DNA of 64,000 bases, taken from NCBI RefSeq assembly GCF_016446285.1, contig NZ_CP054140.1:1221501-1285500 (forward strand). The letters are read 5' to 3'. Shown here in pieces: positions 37,363 through 45,796 of the stretch. The notes below the pieces were generated by a model. That model worked only from the letters and a program-made list of their open reading frames with translations. It had not been told where the DNA came from and made no database searches. The position numbers and the translations under genes were made by a program. Each line of letters opens with the position of its first letter. Position 1 is the stretch's first letter. This DNA is from Desulfobulbus oligotrophicus (GTDB taxonomy: Bacteria > Desulfobacterota > Desulfobulbia > Desulfobulbales > Desulfobulbaceae).

Positions 37363-38772
37363 ATGTACAGTATGTCACTGGACGAGATACGGTCCCATTA
37401 TGATGTTGTTGTTATCGGTTCAGGGCTCGGCGGGTTGACCGGTGCCAACCGCCTGGCCGCTGCCGGTCACTCGGTGTTGTTGCTGGAGCAGCACACGCAG
37501 CTGGGCGGACTTGCGACGTGGTTCAAGCGCGGCGGCCATATCTTTGATGTTTCCCTGCATGGTTTCCCCTATGGTATGGTCAAAACATGCAGGAAGTACT
37601 GGGGGAAAACCATCTCCAGCTCAATTGTCCAGCTCAAAAATATTGTTTTTGATAACCCACAGTTTTCTTTAACCACAACGTTCAGTAAAGAGGACTTTAT
37701 CCGCATTCTCCAGGAAAGATTCGGAGTACCGACAGACGTTGTCAAAGAGTTCTTTGCCACGGTTGACGGTATGAATTTTTATGACGATCAACGTCTGACA
37801 ACCCGGGAACTGTTCAGCCGGTTCTTTCCTGGCCGTACTGATATCCACCGGTTGCTGATGGAGCCGATCACCTATGCAAACGGATCGACTCTTGATGAAC
37901 CAGCCATCACCTATGGGATTGTTTTTTCTAACTTTATGAATCGGGGTGTCTTTACCTTTGAAGGTGGAACCGATAAACTCATTGGTCTGATGGCCGATGA
38001 GTTGCGTGCAAAAGATGTGGATATCCGCACCGGTGCCCGGGTCGAGCGTATTCTGGTTGAAAAGGGAATGGTTGCTGGAGTGTCGGTTAACGGGCGTATG
38101 ATTAAAACCAGAGCTGTGGTCTCCAATGCGGGGATAACAAATACCGTGAACCAGCTGGTTGGACAGGCCGCATTTAAGCAGAATTTTCTGGATAGATTTG
38201 CCAAAGTGCGAGTGAACAACTCGAGTTGTCAGGTTTACTTCGGCATCCGTAAAGGTGAGACGATCCAGGATATCGGTGATCTGTTGTTCACCTCCACAGC
38301 TGACGAGTTCTCTTCTGAGGAGATGCGGGGGATGCGTACCAGGAGCCGGACTTTTTCTCTGTACTATCCTAAGATCCGGCCGGATAGCCCGGCAGACTAT
38401 ACCATCGTTGCCTCCATGAATGCCGACTACGACGACTGGATCGGGCTTGACCAGGATGGCTATCGTGCTGCCAAAGAGGCGATGGTCGAGCGTTGTTTTA
38501 TCGATCTGGAACGCTACCTTCCGGGTGTCCGCGATAAGGTTGATGTCGTAGAATCAGCGACTCCGCGTACCTTTCACCGGTATACCCTGCACGCCAAAGG
38601 CGCCTCTTTTGGTACGAAATTTGAAGGTCTGGACATCTCCCGTTCCCTGCACAGGGAAATAGGAGGTCTTTTTCACGCCGGGTCAGTGGGTATTATCATG
38701 AGCGGTTGGCTTGGGGCGATCAACTACGGTGTTATTGTCGCCAACGATGTGGATGGATATCTGCGAGGATAG
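37363..38772 (+). CDS. CrtI/phytoene desaturase-like FAD oxidoreductase (second copy)
   Basis: 469 residues. The N-terminal motif is VVIGSGLGGLTGANRLAAAGHSV followed by LLEQHTQLGGLATWF and a FDVSLHGF segment. The C-terminal FAD contact is GGLFHAGSVGIIMSGWLGAINYG. GGAG lies about six bases before ATG 37363; ATG 37372 is an alternative start. Like the previous gene it belongs to the desaturase/isomerase group of FAD enzymes, but the two differ in the substrate region, so they may act on different bonds. It lies 69 bases after the first copy and 11 bases before the acyltransferase gene. Confidence 0.85.
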   Translation: MYSMSLDEIRSHYDVVVIGSGLGGLTGANRLAAAGHSVLLLEQHTQLGGLATWFKRGGHIFDVSLHGFPYGMVKTCRKYWGKTISSSIVQLKNIVFDNPQFSLTTTFSKEDFIRILQERFGVPTDVVKEFFATVDGMNFYDDQRLTTRELFSRFFPGRTDIHRLLMEPITYANGSTLDEPAITYGIVFSNFMNRGVFTFEGGTDKLIGLMADELRAKDVDIRTGARVERILVEKGMVAGVSVNGRMIKTRAVVSNAGITNTVNQLVGQAAFKQNFLDRFAKVRVNNSSCQVYFGIRKGETIQDIGDLLFTSTADEFSSEEMRGMRTRSRTFSLYYPKIRPDSPADYTIVASMNADYDDWIGLDQDGYRAAKEAMVERCFIDLERYLPGVRDKVDVVESATPRTFHRYTLHAKGASFGTKFEGLDISRSLHREIGGLFHAGSVGIIMSGWLGAINYGVIVANDVDGYLRG

Positions 38773-38783
38773 GGGCATTGCCG

Positions 38784-39884
38784 ATGCGACTTGCTGATTA
38801 TGCCCAGGGCCGGGATAATAATTTTAATCTGATCAGGATTGCCGCAGCCTACGCTGTTCTGGTGAGTCACAGTTTTCCTCTTGCCCATGGTTCGAGTGCT
38901 GTAGAGCCATTTACACAGATGTTGGGGATGTCGCTTGGCACAATGGCGGTGGATGTGTTTTTCTTTACCAGCGGTTTTCTCATTACAGCAAGTCTCATGC
39001 ACAGACAGAACGTCAAGCAGTTTATCTGGGCCAGAATATTACGTATTTACCCTGCGCTTGTTGTCGTGGTGCTGTTGTCTGTTTTTTGTATGGGAGTATA
39101 CTTTACCACCCAACCGCTGACTGCATATCTTTCGGATGCGAAAATTTATATATATGTGCTCAGGTCTTCAACGCTGATAACCGGTGTTAGTCAGCATCTT
39201 CCCGGTGTTTTTGAGCATAATCCGTTTGACTGTACTGTGAATGGTTCGTTATGGACGCTTCCCTATGAATTGAAAATGTATATAACCCTGACCTGTGCCT
39301 GGTTGTTGGTGCGATTCGTTCCCAATGGTCGGGGCAGGGTGTTTAAGGTGGTCCTTGTTCTCAGTGCGGTGATTGCCGGTCTTTTGTTGATTCTGGTGCA
39401 TCTTCACGTTGTTAATACAGGCGGGAAGTCGTTGAGATTATTTTATATGTTTTTCACCGGCGCCTCATTTTATATGCTACGGGAGAAAGTTGTTCTGTCG
39501 CGTCCGGTTTTTGCCTTCTTCCTGCTGTTGCTGCTGGGGTCGTCCCTGCACAAGGAGATATTCTATATCAGTTATGTGCTGGTTATCGGGTACTGTATTT
39601 TATTTTGTGCCTATGTCCCATCCGGAGTAATACGCAATTATAATAAACTTGGCGATTATTCTTACGGCCTGTACGTGTACGCTTTTCCAGTGCAGCAATC
39701 CATTGCGGCACTGGTTCCGGGGATCGCTCCGCTGGGGATGCTTGTCCTGTCCAGTGCGACTACGTTGATTTTTGCCGTGCTCTCCTGGTCGCTTGTTGAA
39801 AAGCATGCCCTTGCTTTGAAGGAGTTTCAGCCGAGGGCGCTGCATTTTCCTGTTTTGCTGTTCAGTTCGCGAGGCAAAAGTTGA
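38784..39884 (+). CDS. Membrane acyltransferase (acyltransferase 3/OafA family)
   Basis: About 366 residues with roughly ten membrane segments. The family start NFNLIRIAAAYAVLVSHSFPLAHG carries the conserved His, and FFFTSGFLITASL follows. I start at ATG 38784; the open frame begins inside the preceding gene at 38706. Family members move acetyl or other acyl groups onto sugars and lipids across the inner membrane. In this locus it may acylate a lipid or glycan with the pathway product, or load a chain; both are guesses. Confidence 0.82.
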   Translation: MRLADYAQGRDNNFNLIRIAAAYAVLVSHSFPLAHGSSAVEPFTQMLGMSLGTMAVDVFFFTSGFLITASLMHRQNVKQFIWARILRIYPALVVVVLLSVFCMGVYFTTQPLTAYLSDAKIYIYVLRSSTLITGVSQHLPGVFEHNPFDCTVNGSLWTLPYELKMYITLTCAWLLVRFVPNGRGRVFKVVLVLSAVIAGLLLILVHLHVVNTGGKSLRLFYMFFTGASFYMLREKVVLSRPVFAFFLLLLLGSSLHKEIFYISYVLVIGYCILFCAYVPSGVIRNYNKLGDYSYGLYVYAFPVQQSIAALVPGIAPLGMLVLSSATTLIFAVLSWSLVEKHALALKEFQPRALHFPVLLFSSRGKS

Positions 39885-39920
39885 TAAGGTGCAACACACA
39901 ACTGCAAAAAGTATTTCTCC

Positions 39921-40673
39921 ATGGCCAGTCTGATGTCTGCATTTGAAGGCAGAAAAATTGTGGTAACCGGTGCAACCCGGGGTATAGGCCGTGCAATTGC
40001 CGAGGCCTTTCTGATCCGTGGTGCAACCGTGTTCGGTGTTTATGCCGGCAACCGTCAGGCGGCCGAAACCATGGCCGCTGTCAATGCCCGCTATGGAGAA
40101 CGATTACAGCTCTCTCAATTAGACGTCACTGACTATCAGGCTGTTGCCGCCTATTTCATCAAACTGGAAGAAGAACAGGACACCCTGGACATCCTTGTCA
40201 ACAATGCCGGTATCCGCCGGGATGCTGTTCTGGCGATGATGAGGGAGGAGGACTGGCGACGCGTTATCGATGTCAATCTCAGCGGCAGTTTCAATATGTC
40301 CAAACTGTCCTTGCCGCTTATGCTCAAACAGAGGTACGGTCGTATCATCTTCATCACTTCCCCCATAAGTTATCTTGGTTTTGCCGGCCAGGCAAATTAC
40401 GCTGCTTCAAAGGCCGGGCAGATAGGTCTGATGAAGTCGCTGGCCAAGGAAGTGGCAAAACGAAAGATCACCGTCAACTGTGTTTCACCCGGCTTCATTC
40501 ATACCGAGTTCATCGCTGATCTGCCGGATGAACAGGTCAAAACCTATAAAAAGATGGTGCCGGCCAACCGGTTCGGTACCCCGGATGAAGTGGCTGAGGC
40601 GGTTTTGTTCTTAGCCGGAGACCGTGCTGCGTACATCAACGGTGCTGTCCTTGAAGTGACGGGCGGGCTTTGA
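39921..40673 (+). CDS. FabG-like 3-oxoacyl-ACP reductase (SDR)
   Basis: 250 residues. The NADPH motif is TGATRGIGRAIAEAF near residue 15, with NNAGIRRD in the middle. The catalytic Ser lies in ITSPIS and the Tyr/Lys pair in NYAASKAG. CVSPGFIHTEF and the final INGAVLEVTGGL are typical of FabG. It would reduce the 3-oxoacyl-ACP made by the synthase upstream. Its stop overlaps the start of the dehydratase gene by one base, a sign of translational coupling. Its start is ATG 39921, with ATG 39933 possible. Confidence 0.92.
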   Translation: MASLMSAFEGRKIVVTGATRGIGRAIAEAFLIRGATVFGVYAGNRQAAETMAAVNARYGERLQLSQLDVTDYQAVAAYFIKLEEEQDTLDILVNNAGIRRDAVLAMMREEDWRRVIDVNLSGSFNMSKLSLPLMLKQRYGRIIFITSPISYLGFAGQANYAASKAGQIGLMKSLAKEVAKRKITVNCVSPGFIHTEFIADLPDEQVKTYKKMVPANRFGTPDEVAEAVLFLAGDRAAYINGAVLEVTGGL

Positions 40674-41134
40674 TGAAGACCCCGGTTGATCCGTTTATTC
40701 TTGAGCGTATACCGCACCGGCCGCCTTTTCTCTGGCTGGACAGGGTACTTGACGTCAATCGTGATTGTATCCGTGCTGAAAAAATAATCCCCCATGATTT
40801 GCCGTTGCTTCAGGGACATTATCCGGGGTATCCCCTGATGCCCGGAGTCCTGCTGTGTGAGATGGTCTTTCAGGCCGGTGCTCTTCTGATCAGTGAGATG
40901 ATGCGTGGCACTGCAGATAATGATGATCAACAGGACCGTACCGGCGGAGTGCCGGTACTGACCAGGATCTTGGGGGCTAAGTTCAAACGAGAGGCCCGGC
41001 CCGGTGACCTGCTTGAGATCACCGCCTCACTGGTCGAGCGTGTTGGGCCGGCCTGGTTTATGAAGGGAGCTGTCCGGGTGGATGGTAAAGTAGCTGTCCA
41101 GGTGGAGTTCGCCTGCACACGTAAGGGGAGTTAA
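40673..41134 (+). CDS. FabZ/FabA-like 3-hydroxyacyl-ACP dehydratase
   Basis: 153 residues with a hot-dog fold. The start is RIPHRPPFLWLDRVLD and the active-site helix GHYPGYPLMPGVLLCEMVFQAGALL contains the catalytic His and Glu. This is closest to FabZ by size, so it should make trans-2-enoyl-ACP. A FabA-like isomerase role cannot be excluded. It overlaps the FabG-like gene by one base and ends directly against the GTG of the FabI-like gene, so these three enzymes form a tight reduction/dehydration module. Confidence 0.9.
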   Translation: MKTPVDPFILERIPHRPPFLWLDRVLDVNRDCIRAEKIIPHDLPLLQGHYPGYPLMPGVLLCEMVFQAGALLISEMMRGTADNDDQQDRTGGVPVLTRILGAKFKREARPGDLLEITASLVERVGPAWFMKGAVRVDGKVAVQVEFACTRKGS

Positions 41135-41935
41135 GTGGATTTTCTGGGGCTTGCAGGTAAAACAATAGTGGTCTTTGGTCTGGCGAACAAGAAATCAGTG
41201 GCCTATGCCGTCAGCCGTGTTCTGGTTGAATTCGGGGCCGAGGTTATCCATGTGGTGCGTGGTGAACAACAGGAGGTGGCAGCTTTAAAGCTGTTTCCGG
41301 ACTGCCCTGTTTTCTGCTGTAACGTGGAAGAAGAAGAGCAGATCATTCGTGTTCGCGATATCATTGCACGTCGAATCAATGCCCCCCTTGCCGGTATTGT
41401 CCATTCGGTTGCCTTTGCCAATTACAGTGAGGGAATGCGGCCTTTTCACCAGACACCGAAAGGCGACTTTCTGCAGGCTGTGGATATCTCCTGTTTTTCT
41501 CTGATCAGTATTGCCAATCATTTTAAGGACCTGCTCGCCCAGCAGGCTTCACTGGTCACCATTTCGATCTCGACGACCCGGATGGCAGCAGAAAACTACG
41601 GGTATATGGCACCTGTTAAAGCTGCACTGGAATCGTCACTGTGTTTTTTAGCCAAAAGTTTTTCCGCTTTTTCCAAGGTTCGTTTTAATGCCGTCTGTCC
41701 GGGCCTGCTCAAGACCTCGTCCTCCGCAGGTATTCCCGGATATATTGACAGTTATCTTTTTGCAGAACAGGCGACGCTGCGGAAACAGGCGGTGCAGACT
41801 GAGGAGGCCGCCAATGTGGCGGCTTTTCTGCTGTCACCGCGATCCTCAGGGATAACCGGTCAATGTGTAGTGGTTGATGCCGGCATGGGGTTGAATTATT
41901 TTGATGCCGGGATAGTGTCAAAAACCGTGGCATGA
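41135..41935 (+). CDS. FabI-like enoyl-ACP reductase (SDR)
   Basis: 266 residues from GTG 41135, directly after the dehydratase stop. The N-terminal [13 protein letters not shown] replaces the usual FabI nucleotide loop GVASKLSIAYG and keeps the pattern. The active-site pair Tyr-x6-Lys is in [14 protein letters not shown], as in FabI rather than ordinary SDRs. The C-terminal [16 protein letters not shown] is also FabI-like. It should reduce the trans-2 double bond, but a divergent FabI in a polyene locus may act only on some chain lengths and so leave other double bonds in place. Confidence 0.87.
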   Translation: MDFLGLAGKTIVVFGLANKKSVAYAVSRVLVEFGAEVIHVVRGEQQEVAALKLFPDCPVFCCNVEEEEQIIRVRDIIARRINAPLAGIVHSVAFANYSEGMRPFHQTPKGDFLQAVDISCFSLISIANHFKDLLAQQASLVTISISTTRMAAENYGYMAPVKAALESSLCFLAKSFSAFSKVRFNAVCPGLLKTSSSAGIPGYIDSYLFAEQATLRKQAVQTEEAANVAAFLLSPRSSGITGQCVVVDAGMGLNYFDAGIVSKTVA

Positions 41936-41945
41936 GGGAGCAGGA

Positions 41946-42182
41946 ATGCACCTGTGGTCTGTGCTTACCCGCCTGGGACATATGCTGCTGCACACTAAAG
42001 AGGTGTTTTTTTCCCCGCGTGCACCAGTGTGGGTAAAGGGTGTCCTGGCCCTTGGTCTGCTCTATATCCTTTCCCCTTACGATATCATCCCCGAATGGAT
42101 ACCGGTGGTTGGGGTGATGGATGATTTGGCCCTGGCCGCATTGCTTGTCACCTGGGCGGCTCGTTTTGATGTGTCCGGTTAA
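41946..42182 (+). CDS. DUF1232/YkvA-like small membrane protein
   Basis: 78 residues. Core motif: SPRAPVWVKGVLALGLLYILSPYDIIPEWIPVVGVMDDLALAALL, the DUF1232 signature with YxLxPxDxIPD-like residues. Two short hydrophobic stretches suggest membrane association. The family has no firm role. It begins ten bases after the FabI-like gene and lies just before oleA, which suggests transcription with them. Confidence 0.85.
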   Translation: MHLWSVLTRLGHMLLHTKEVFFSPRAPVWVKGVLALGLLYILSPYDIIPEWIPVVGVMDDLALAALLVTWAARFDVSG

Positions 42183-42259
42183 GGTGGCGGGATTGGAAGC
42201 GTGAATTTTTTTGATCCGGTCCTCTGACCGGACAACAGGTGGTTTTAGGAAATCGTCGG

Positions 42260-43300
42260 ATGAAACTGCAGTACTCCCAGGTCTGTCTCCATACGTTTGG
42301 CTATCAACTTCCTCCCATAGAGTTGACTTCTGCAGCTATTGAGGAACAGTTGCAACCACTGTACGCACGCCTGAAGCTGCCGGCGGGACGATTGGAGCTG
42401 ATGACAGGCATCAGGGCCCGTCGCCTGTGGCCGGACGGAACCCGTCCCAGCGAAGGAGCGGCCGCAGCCGGCACCGTGGCCATGGAACGCGCCGGGATAT
42501 CGCCTGAGGATATGGAATGCTTACTGGTCACCTCTGTCAGCCGTGACATGATGGAACCGGCAACAGCCTCTTTTGTTCACCGTGCTCTTGGTTTACCGCC
42601 CTCATGTCTGCTCTTTGATATTTCCAACGCATGTCTGGGATTCCTCGACGGAATGGTGATGCTGGCCAATATGCTGGAGCTGGGGCAGGTACGTTCGGGG
42701 CTTGTGGTGGCAAGTGAGACGGCTGAAGAGCTTATCTGGTCGACCTTGCATCTTCTCTTGACCGAAAAGGGGCTTACCCGGAAGTCCATAAAACCTCTGT
42801 TTGCATCTCTGACCATAGGGTCCGGGGCTGTGGCGCTGATCATGACCCGACGTGATTATCTGGATACCGGGCATTACCTGTGTGGCGGAGCCTGGCGGGC
42901 CCATACTGCGTACAACGATCTGTGCCAGGGCGGTCAAAATGCTGAGCAGGGGACGCTGATGTCCACTGACTCTGAACAGTTGCTGACCAAAGGCATTGAA
43001 ACTGCGGCCGCCTGCTGGCAATCTTTCCAGACGACAATGGGATGGGGAACAGACACTGTGCATCGTTTTTTCTGTCATCAGGTTGGCCGGGCACATGCTC
43101 AACTGCTGTTTGAAACCTTGCAGCTTGATCCTGCCAGAAATTTTGAGACCCTGCCGATACTTGGTAATGTCGGCTCGGTTTCTGCACCCATCACCATGGC
43201 CATGGGCATAGAACAGGAGGCTCTGGTACCGGGACAACGCGCCGCAATTTTGGGTATCGGCTCAGGGATCAACTCACTCATGCTTGGTGTTGCATGGTGA
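42260..43300 (+). CDS. oleA: OleA, acyl-CoA head-to-head condensing enzyme
   Basis: 346 residues from ATG 42260 (AGGA about nine bases upstream; the open frame begins at 42239). Thiolase-fold KAS III-like enzyme with Cys125 in FDISNACLGFLDG, His273 in FCHQVGRAH and Asn303 in LGNVGSVSAP. Glu99 in MMEPATAS matches the extra acidic residue that distinguishes OleA from FabH. OleA joins two acyl thioesters to a 2-alkyl-3-keto acid. The identity is firm because oleB, oleC and oleD follow in order. Confidence 0.92.
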   Translation: MKLQYSQVCLHTFGYQLPPIELTSAAIEEQLQPLYARLKLPAGRLELMTGIRARRLWPDGTRPSEGAAAAGTVAMERAGISPEDMECLLVTSVSRDMMEPATASFVHRALGLPPSCLLFDISNACLGFLDGMVMLANMLELGQVRSGLVVASETAEELIWSTLHLLLTEKGLTRKSIKPLFASLTIGSGAVALIMTRRDYLDTGHYLCGGAWRAHTAYNDLCQGGQNAEQGTLMSTDSEQLLTKGIETAAACWQSFQTTMGWGTDTVHRFFCHQVGRAHAQLLFETLQLDPARNFETLPILGNVGSVSAPITMAMGIEQEALVPGQRAAILGIGSGINSLMLGVAW

Positions 43301-44187
43301 TGAGGGCGGCCGATCTGGCTGAATATCCATTTCAGCCAAGATACATTCCTATCAGTGGACAGCGCATGGCCTATGTTGATGAGGGGAGCGGGCCGGTGGT
43401 GGTCATGGTGCACGGCAACCCTTCGTGGTCGTATCTGTACCGTAATCTGATCAACGCTTTAAGGGATCGGTATCGTTGTATTGCACCGGACCATATCGGC
43501 TGTGGATTTTCGGCCAAGCCCCATGACTATCCTTATCGACTGGAAAATCATATCAGTAACCTTGAACAGCTGCTCGACAGTCTGGCGGTTAAGCGGTGTG
43601 TTCTGGTTGTCCATGACTGGGGTGGTGCTATCGGGCTGGGGTGGGCAGGCCGACATCCGGAACGGGTGGCCGGTGTTGTTGTTCTGAATACAGCTGCTTT
43701 TCCTTCCAACCGATTACCTTTTCGTATTGCACTGTGCAGATGGCCTCTGCTGGGACCGTTGTTGGTCCGCGGACTTAACGGATTTGCCCGTGCCGCTACA
43801 TTTATGGCGGTCAATCGACGGATGCCCGGCAAAGTGGCCCGGGGGTTTCTTGCCCCCTATGACAGTTGGGCAAGTCGGATAGCTATTCAACGATTTGTGC
43901 AGGACATCCCCATGGACAAAGACCACCCCTCCTGGCCAACGCTGCTGGCTGTGGAGGATTCGCTGCCACACCTGCACCACTGTCCTTTTTTGCTCTGCTG
44001 GGGTGGACAGGATTTTTGTTTTAACGACACCTTTTACCAGGAATGGTGTCGACGAATACCCCGGGTTGAGGCGCATTATTTTGCAGATGCCGGCCACTAT
44101 GTGCTGGAAGATGCCCTGCCGGCGATCCTGCCCCTGCTGAACTCCTTTTTGCATCGTGTGACCGGTGGAGCACCTGATGGACTTTAA
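43294..44187 (+). CDS. oleB: OleB, beta-lactone decarboxylase (alpha/beta hydrolase)
   Basis: 297 residues, haloalkane dehalogenase-like. It has the oxyanion region VHGNPSWSYLYR, the nucleophile Asp108 in VVHDWGGAIG and the C-terminal His in DAGHYVLED. OleB converts the cis-beta-lactone from OleC to a cis-olefin and CO2. The start ATG 43294 overlaps oleA by seven bases; ATG 43300, overlapping by one, is also possible. It overlaps oleC. OleB is a separate protein here, not fused to OleC as in some bacteria. Confidence 0.92.
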   Translation: MVMRAADLAEYPFQPRYIPISGQRMAYVDEGSGPVVVMVHGNPSWSYLYRNLINALRDRYRCIAPDHIGCGFSAKPHDYPYRLENHISNLEQLLDSLAVKRCVLVVHDWGGAIGLGWAGRHPERVAGVVVLNTAAFPSNRLPFRIALCRWPLLGPLLVRGLNGFARAATFMAVNRRMPGKVARGFLAPYDSWASRIAIQRFVQDIPMDKDHPSWPTLLAVEDSLPHLHHCPFLLCWGGQDFCFNDTFYQEWCRRIPRVEAHYFADAGHYVLEDALPAILPLLNSFLHRVTGGAPDGL

Positions 44188-45796
44188 CATCGCCGGCGCC
44201 TTTAAAAACACGGCAGCCAGACTTGGTGACAGAACAGCCCTGGTGGCGCTGGAGAAGAAGCGGTGGCAACAGTGGTCTTTCACCGAGCTCAGCAGAAACT
44301 GTGACGGATTTGCTGCAGCCCTTGCCGGGCAGGGAGTACGTCAGGGTGATCGGGTCATATTGATGGTGCGGCCGTCCATGGCTTTTTTCTGCCTCACCTT
44401 TGCCCTCTTTCAGCTGGGAGCTGTGGTCATCCTGATTGATCCGGGTATGGGCTATCGGAATCTTTTGCGTTGTATCGGTTCTGTGCAGCCGGATATCCTG
44501 ATCGGTATTCCTCGGGCCATCCTCTTCAGTCGTCTTTTCCCCCGTCCTTTTGCCGGTGTCCGTAAGCGGTTGAGTGTGGGGCGTTCACTTTTTACAGCCG
44601 GCATCACCGCTTTGCAGCTGACCCCTCAAAACAGGGCTGTCATTGCCTATCAGGCTGAGAAGGATCACCTGGCAGCCATTATCTTTACCACCGGATCGAC
44701 CGGTCCGCCAAAGGGGGTTGAGTACACCCACGGTATTTTTCATGCCCAGTTGCGATTGATCCGTGATTTTTACGGTATTGGCACGGGAGATATCGATCAA
44801 CCGGGGTTTCCACTTTTTGGTTTATTTTCCACTGCTCTCGGGGCACAGGCCGTGATTCCTGATATGGATCCAAGCAGACCGGCGCATGTTGATCCGGCGA
44901 AGTTCGTGCAGACCCTGATGGCCCATCAGGTGACGTACTCCTTCGGCTCGCCCGCAATTTGGAATGTGGTCAGCCAATACTGTTCAGACCGGAGTATCGT
45001 GTTACCGGTCAAAAAGATTCTCATGGCCGGTGCACCGGTTTCCGGCGAACTGGTGGCACGGGTGCAGAAGATCATGCCTGCAGATGGGCAGATCTTTACC
45101 CCGTACGGCGCCACCGAGAGCCTGCCTGTGGCCTCCATCGAGGGACGTGAGATTGTCAGCCACACCTGGCCGCGCACTCGGGCCGGCAAAGGTGTCTGTG
45201 TCGGCCGGGCCTTGCCGGAGGTCGACCTTCGTATCATAAAAGTCATGACCGGCCAGATAGCGTCATGGCACGAGGTACAGGAGGTCCCCATCAATACGGT
45301 CGGCGAAATTGTAGTGCGTGGTCCGATTGTCACCAGGGCCTACGCTTTCCAGGAAGCAGCCACCAGGCTGGCCAAAATTGCGGATGGCACACGGTTCTGG
45401 CATCGAATGGGTGATGTCGGATACCTGGATGAGCAACAGCGGCTGTGGTTTTGTGGTCGCCTGGCCCACCGGGTGACGACGGTGCACGGTGTCCTGGACA
45501 CTATTCCTTGTGAAGCTGTTTTCAACCGGCACCCTCAGGTGCGTCGATCAGCACTTGTCGGCATAGGGAAGCCGGATCAACAGGTTCCTGTTATAGTTGT
45601 TGAGGTTACCGGGAAGGCAACAGGGCGGGAACAGTTATTTGCAGAGTTGCGGGAGTTGGCGTTGGGTTATCCTCAAACAAAGTATATTGAGCACTTTTTG
45701 ATCCATCGGTGTTTTCCTGTTGATATTCGTCACAATGCCAAAATATTTCGTGAACAGTTGGCGAGCTGGGCGGCAAAGCGGGTGGAACATGAGTAA
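44177..45796 (+). CDS. oleC: OleC, beta-lactone synthetase (AMP-ligase fold)
   Basis: 539 residues from ATG 44177 (GGTGGAG six bases upstream; GTG 44165 is a longer option). The adenylate-forming signature is IIFTTGSTGPPKGVEYTHG, with TPYGATESLPVASIEG in the middle. The stretch VVILIDPGMGYRNLLRCI is typical of OleC rather than acyl-CoA ligases. OleC uses ATP to close 2-alkyl-3-hydroxy acids to beta-lactones. The C-terminal domain is complete. It overlaps both oleB and oleD by about ten bases, so all four genes are translationally linked. Confidence 0.92.
   Translation: MDFNIAGAFKNTAARLGDRTALVALEKKRWQQWSFTELSRNCDGFAAALAGQGVRQGDRVILMVRPSMAFFCLTFALFQLGAVVILIDPGMGYRNLLRCIGSVQPDILIGIPRAILFSRLFPRPFAGVRKRLSVGRSLFTAGITALQLTPQNRAVIAYQAEKDHLAAIIFTTGSTGPPKGVEYTHGIFHAQLRLIRDFYGIGTGDIDQPGFPLFGLFSTALGAQAVIPDMDPSRPAHVDPAKFVQTLMAHQVTYSFGSPAIWNVVSQYCSDRSIVLPVKKILMAGAPVSGELVARVQKIMPADGQIFTPYGATESLPVASIEGREIVSHTWPRTRAGKGVCVGRALPEVDLRIIKVMTGQIASWHEVQEVPINTVGEIVVRGPIVTRAYAFQEAATRLAKIADGTRFWHRMGDVGYLDEQQRLWFCGRLAHRVTTVHGVLDTIPCEAVFNRHPQVRRSALVGIGKPDQQVPVIVVEVTGKATGREQLFAELRELALGYPQTKYIEHFLIHRCFPVDIRHNAKIFREQLASWAAKRVEHE

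Noticed and set aside
35908-38772. Carotenoid biosynthesis cluster
   Set aside because: The two CrtI-like genes lack any phytoene synthase, GGPP synthase or cyclase partner, and all neighbours are fatty-acid or Ole enzymes.
42602-43237. 211-codon reverse-strand frame within oleA
   Set aside because: Antisense to OleA active-site sequence; no supporting features.
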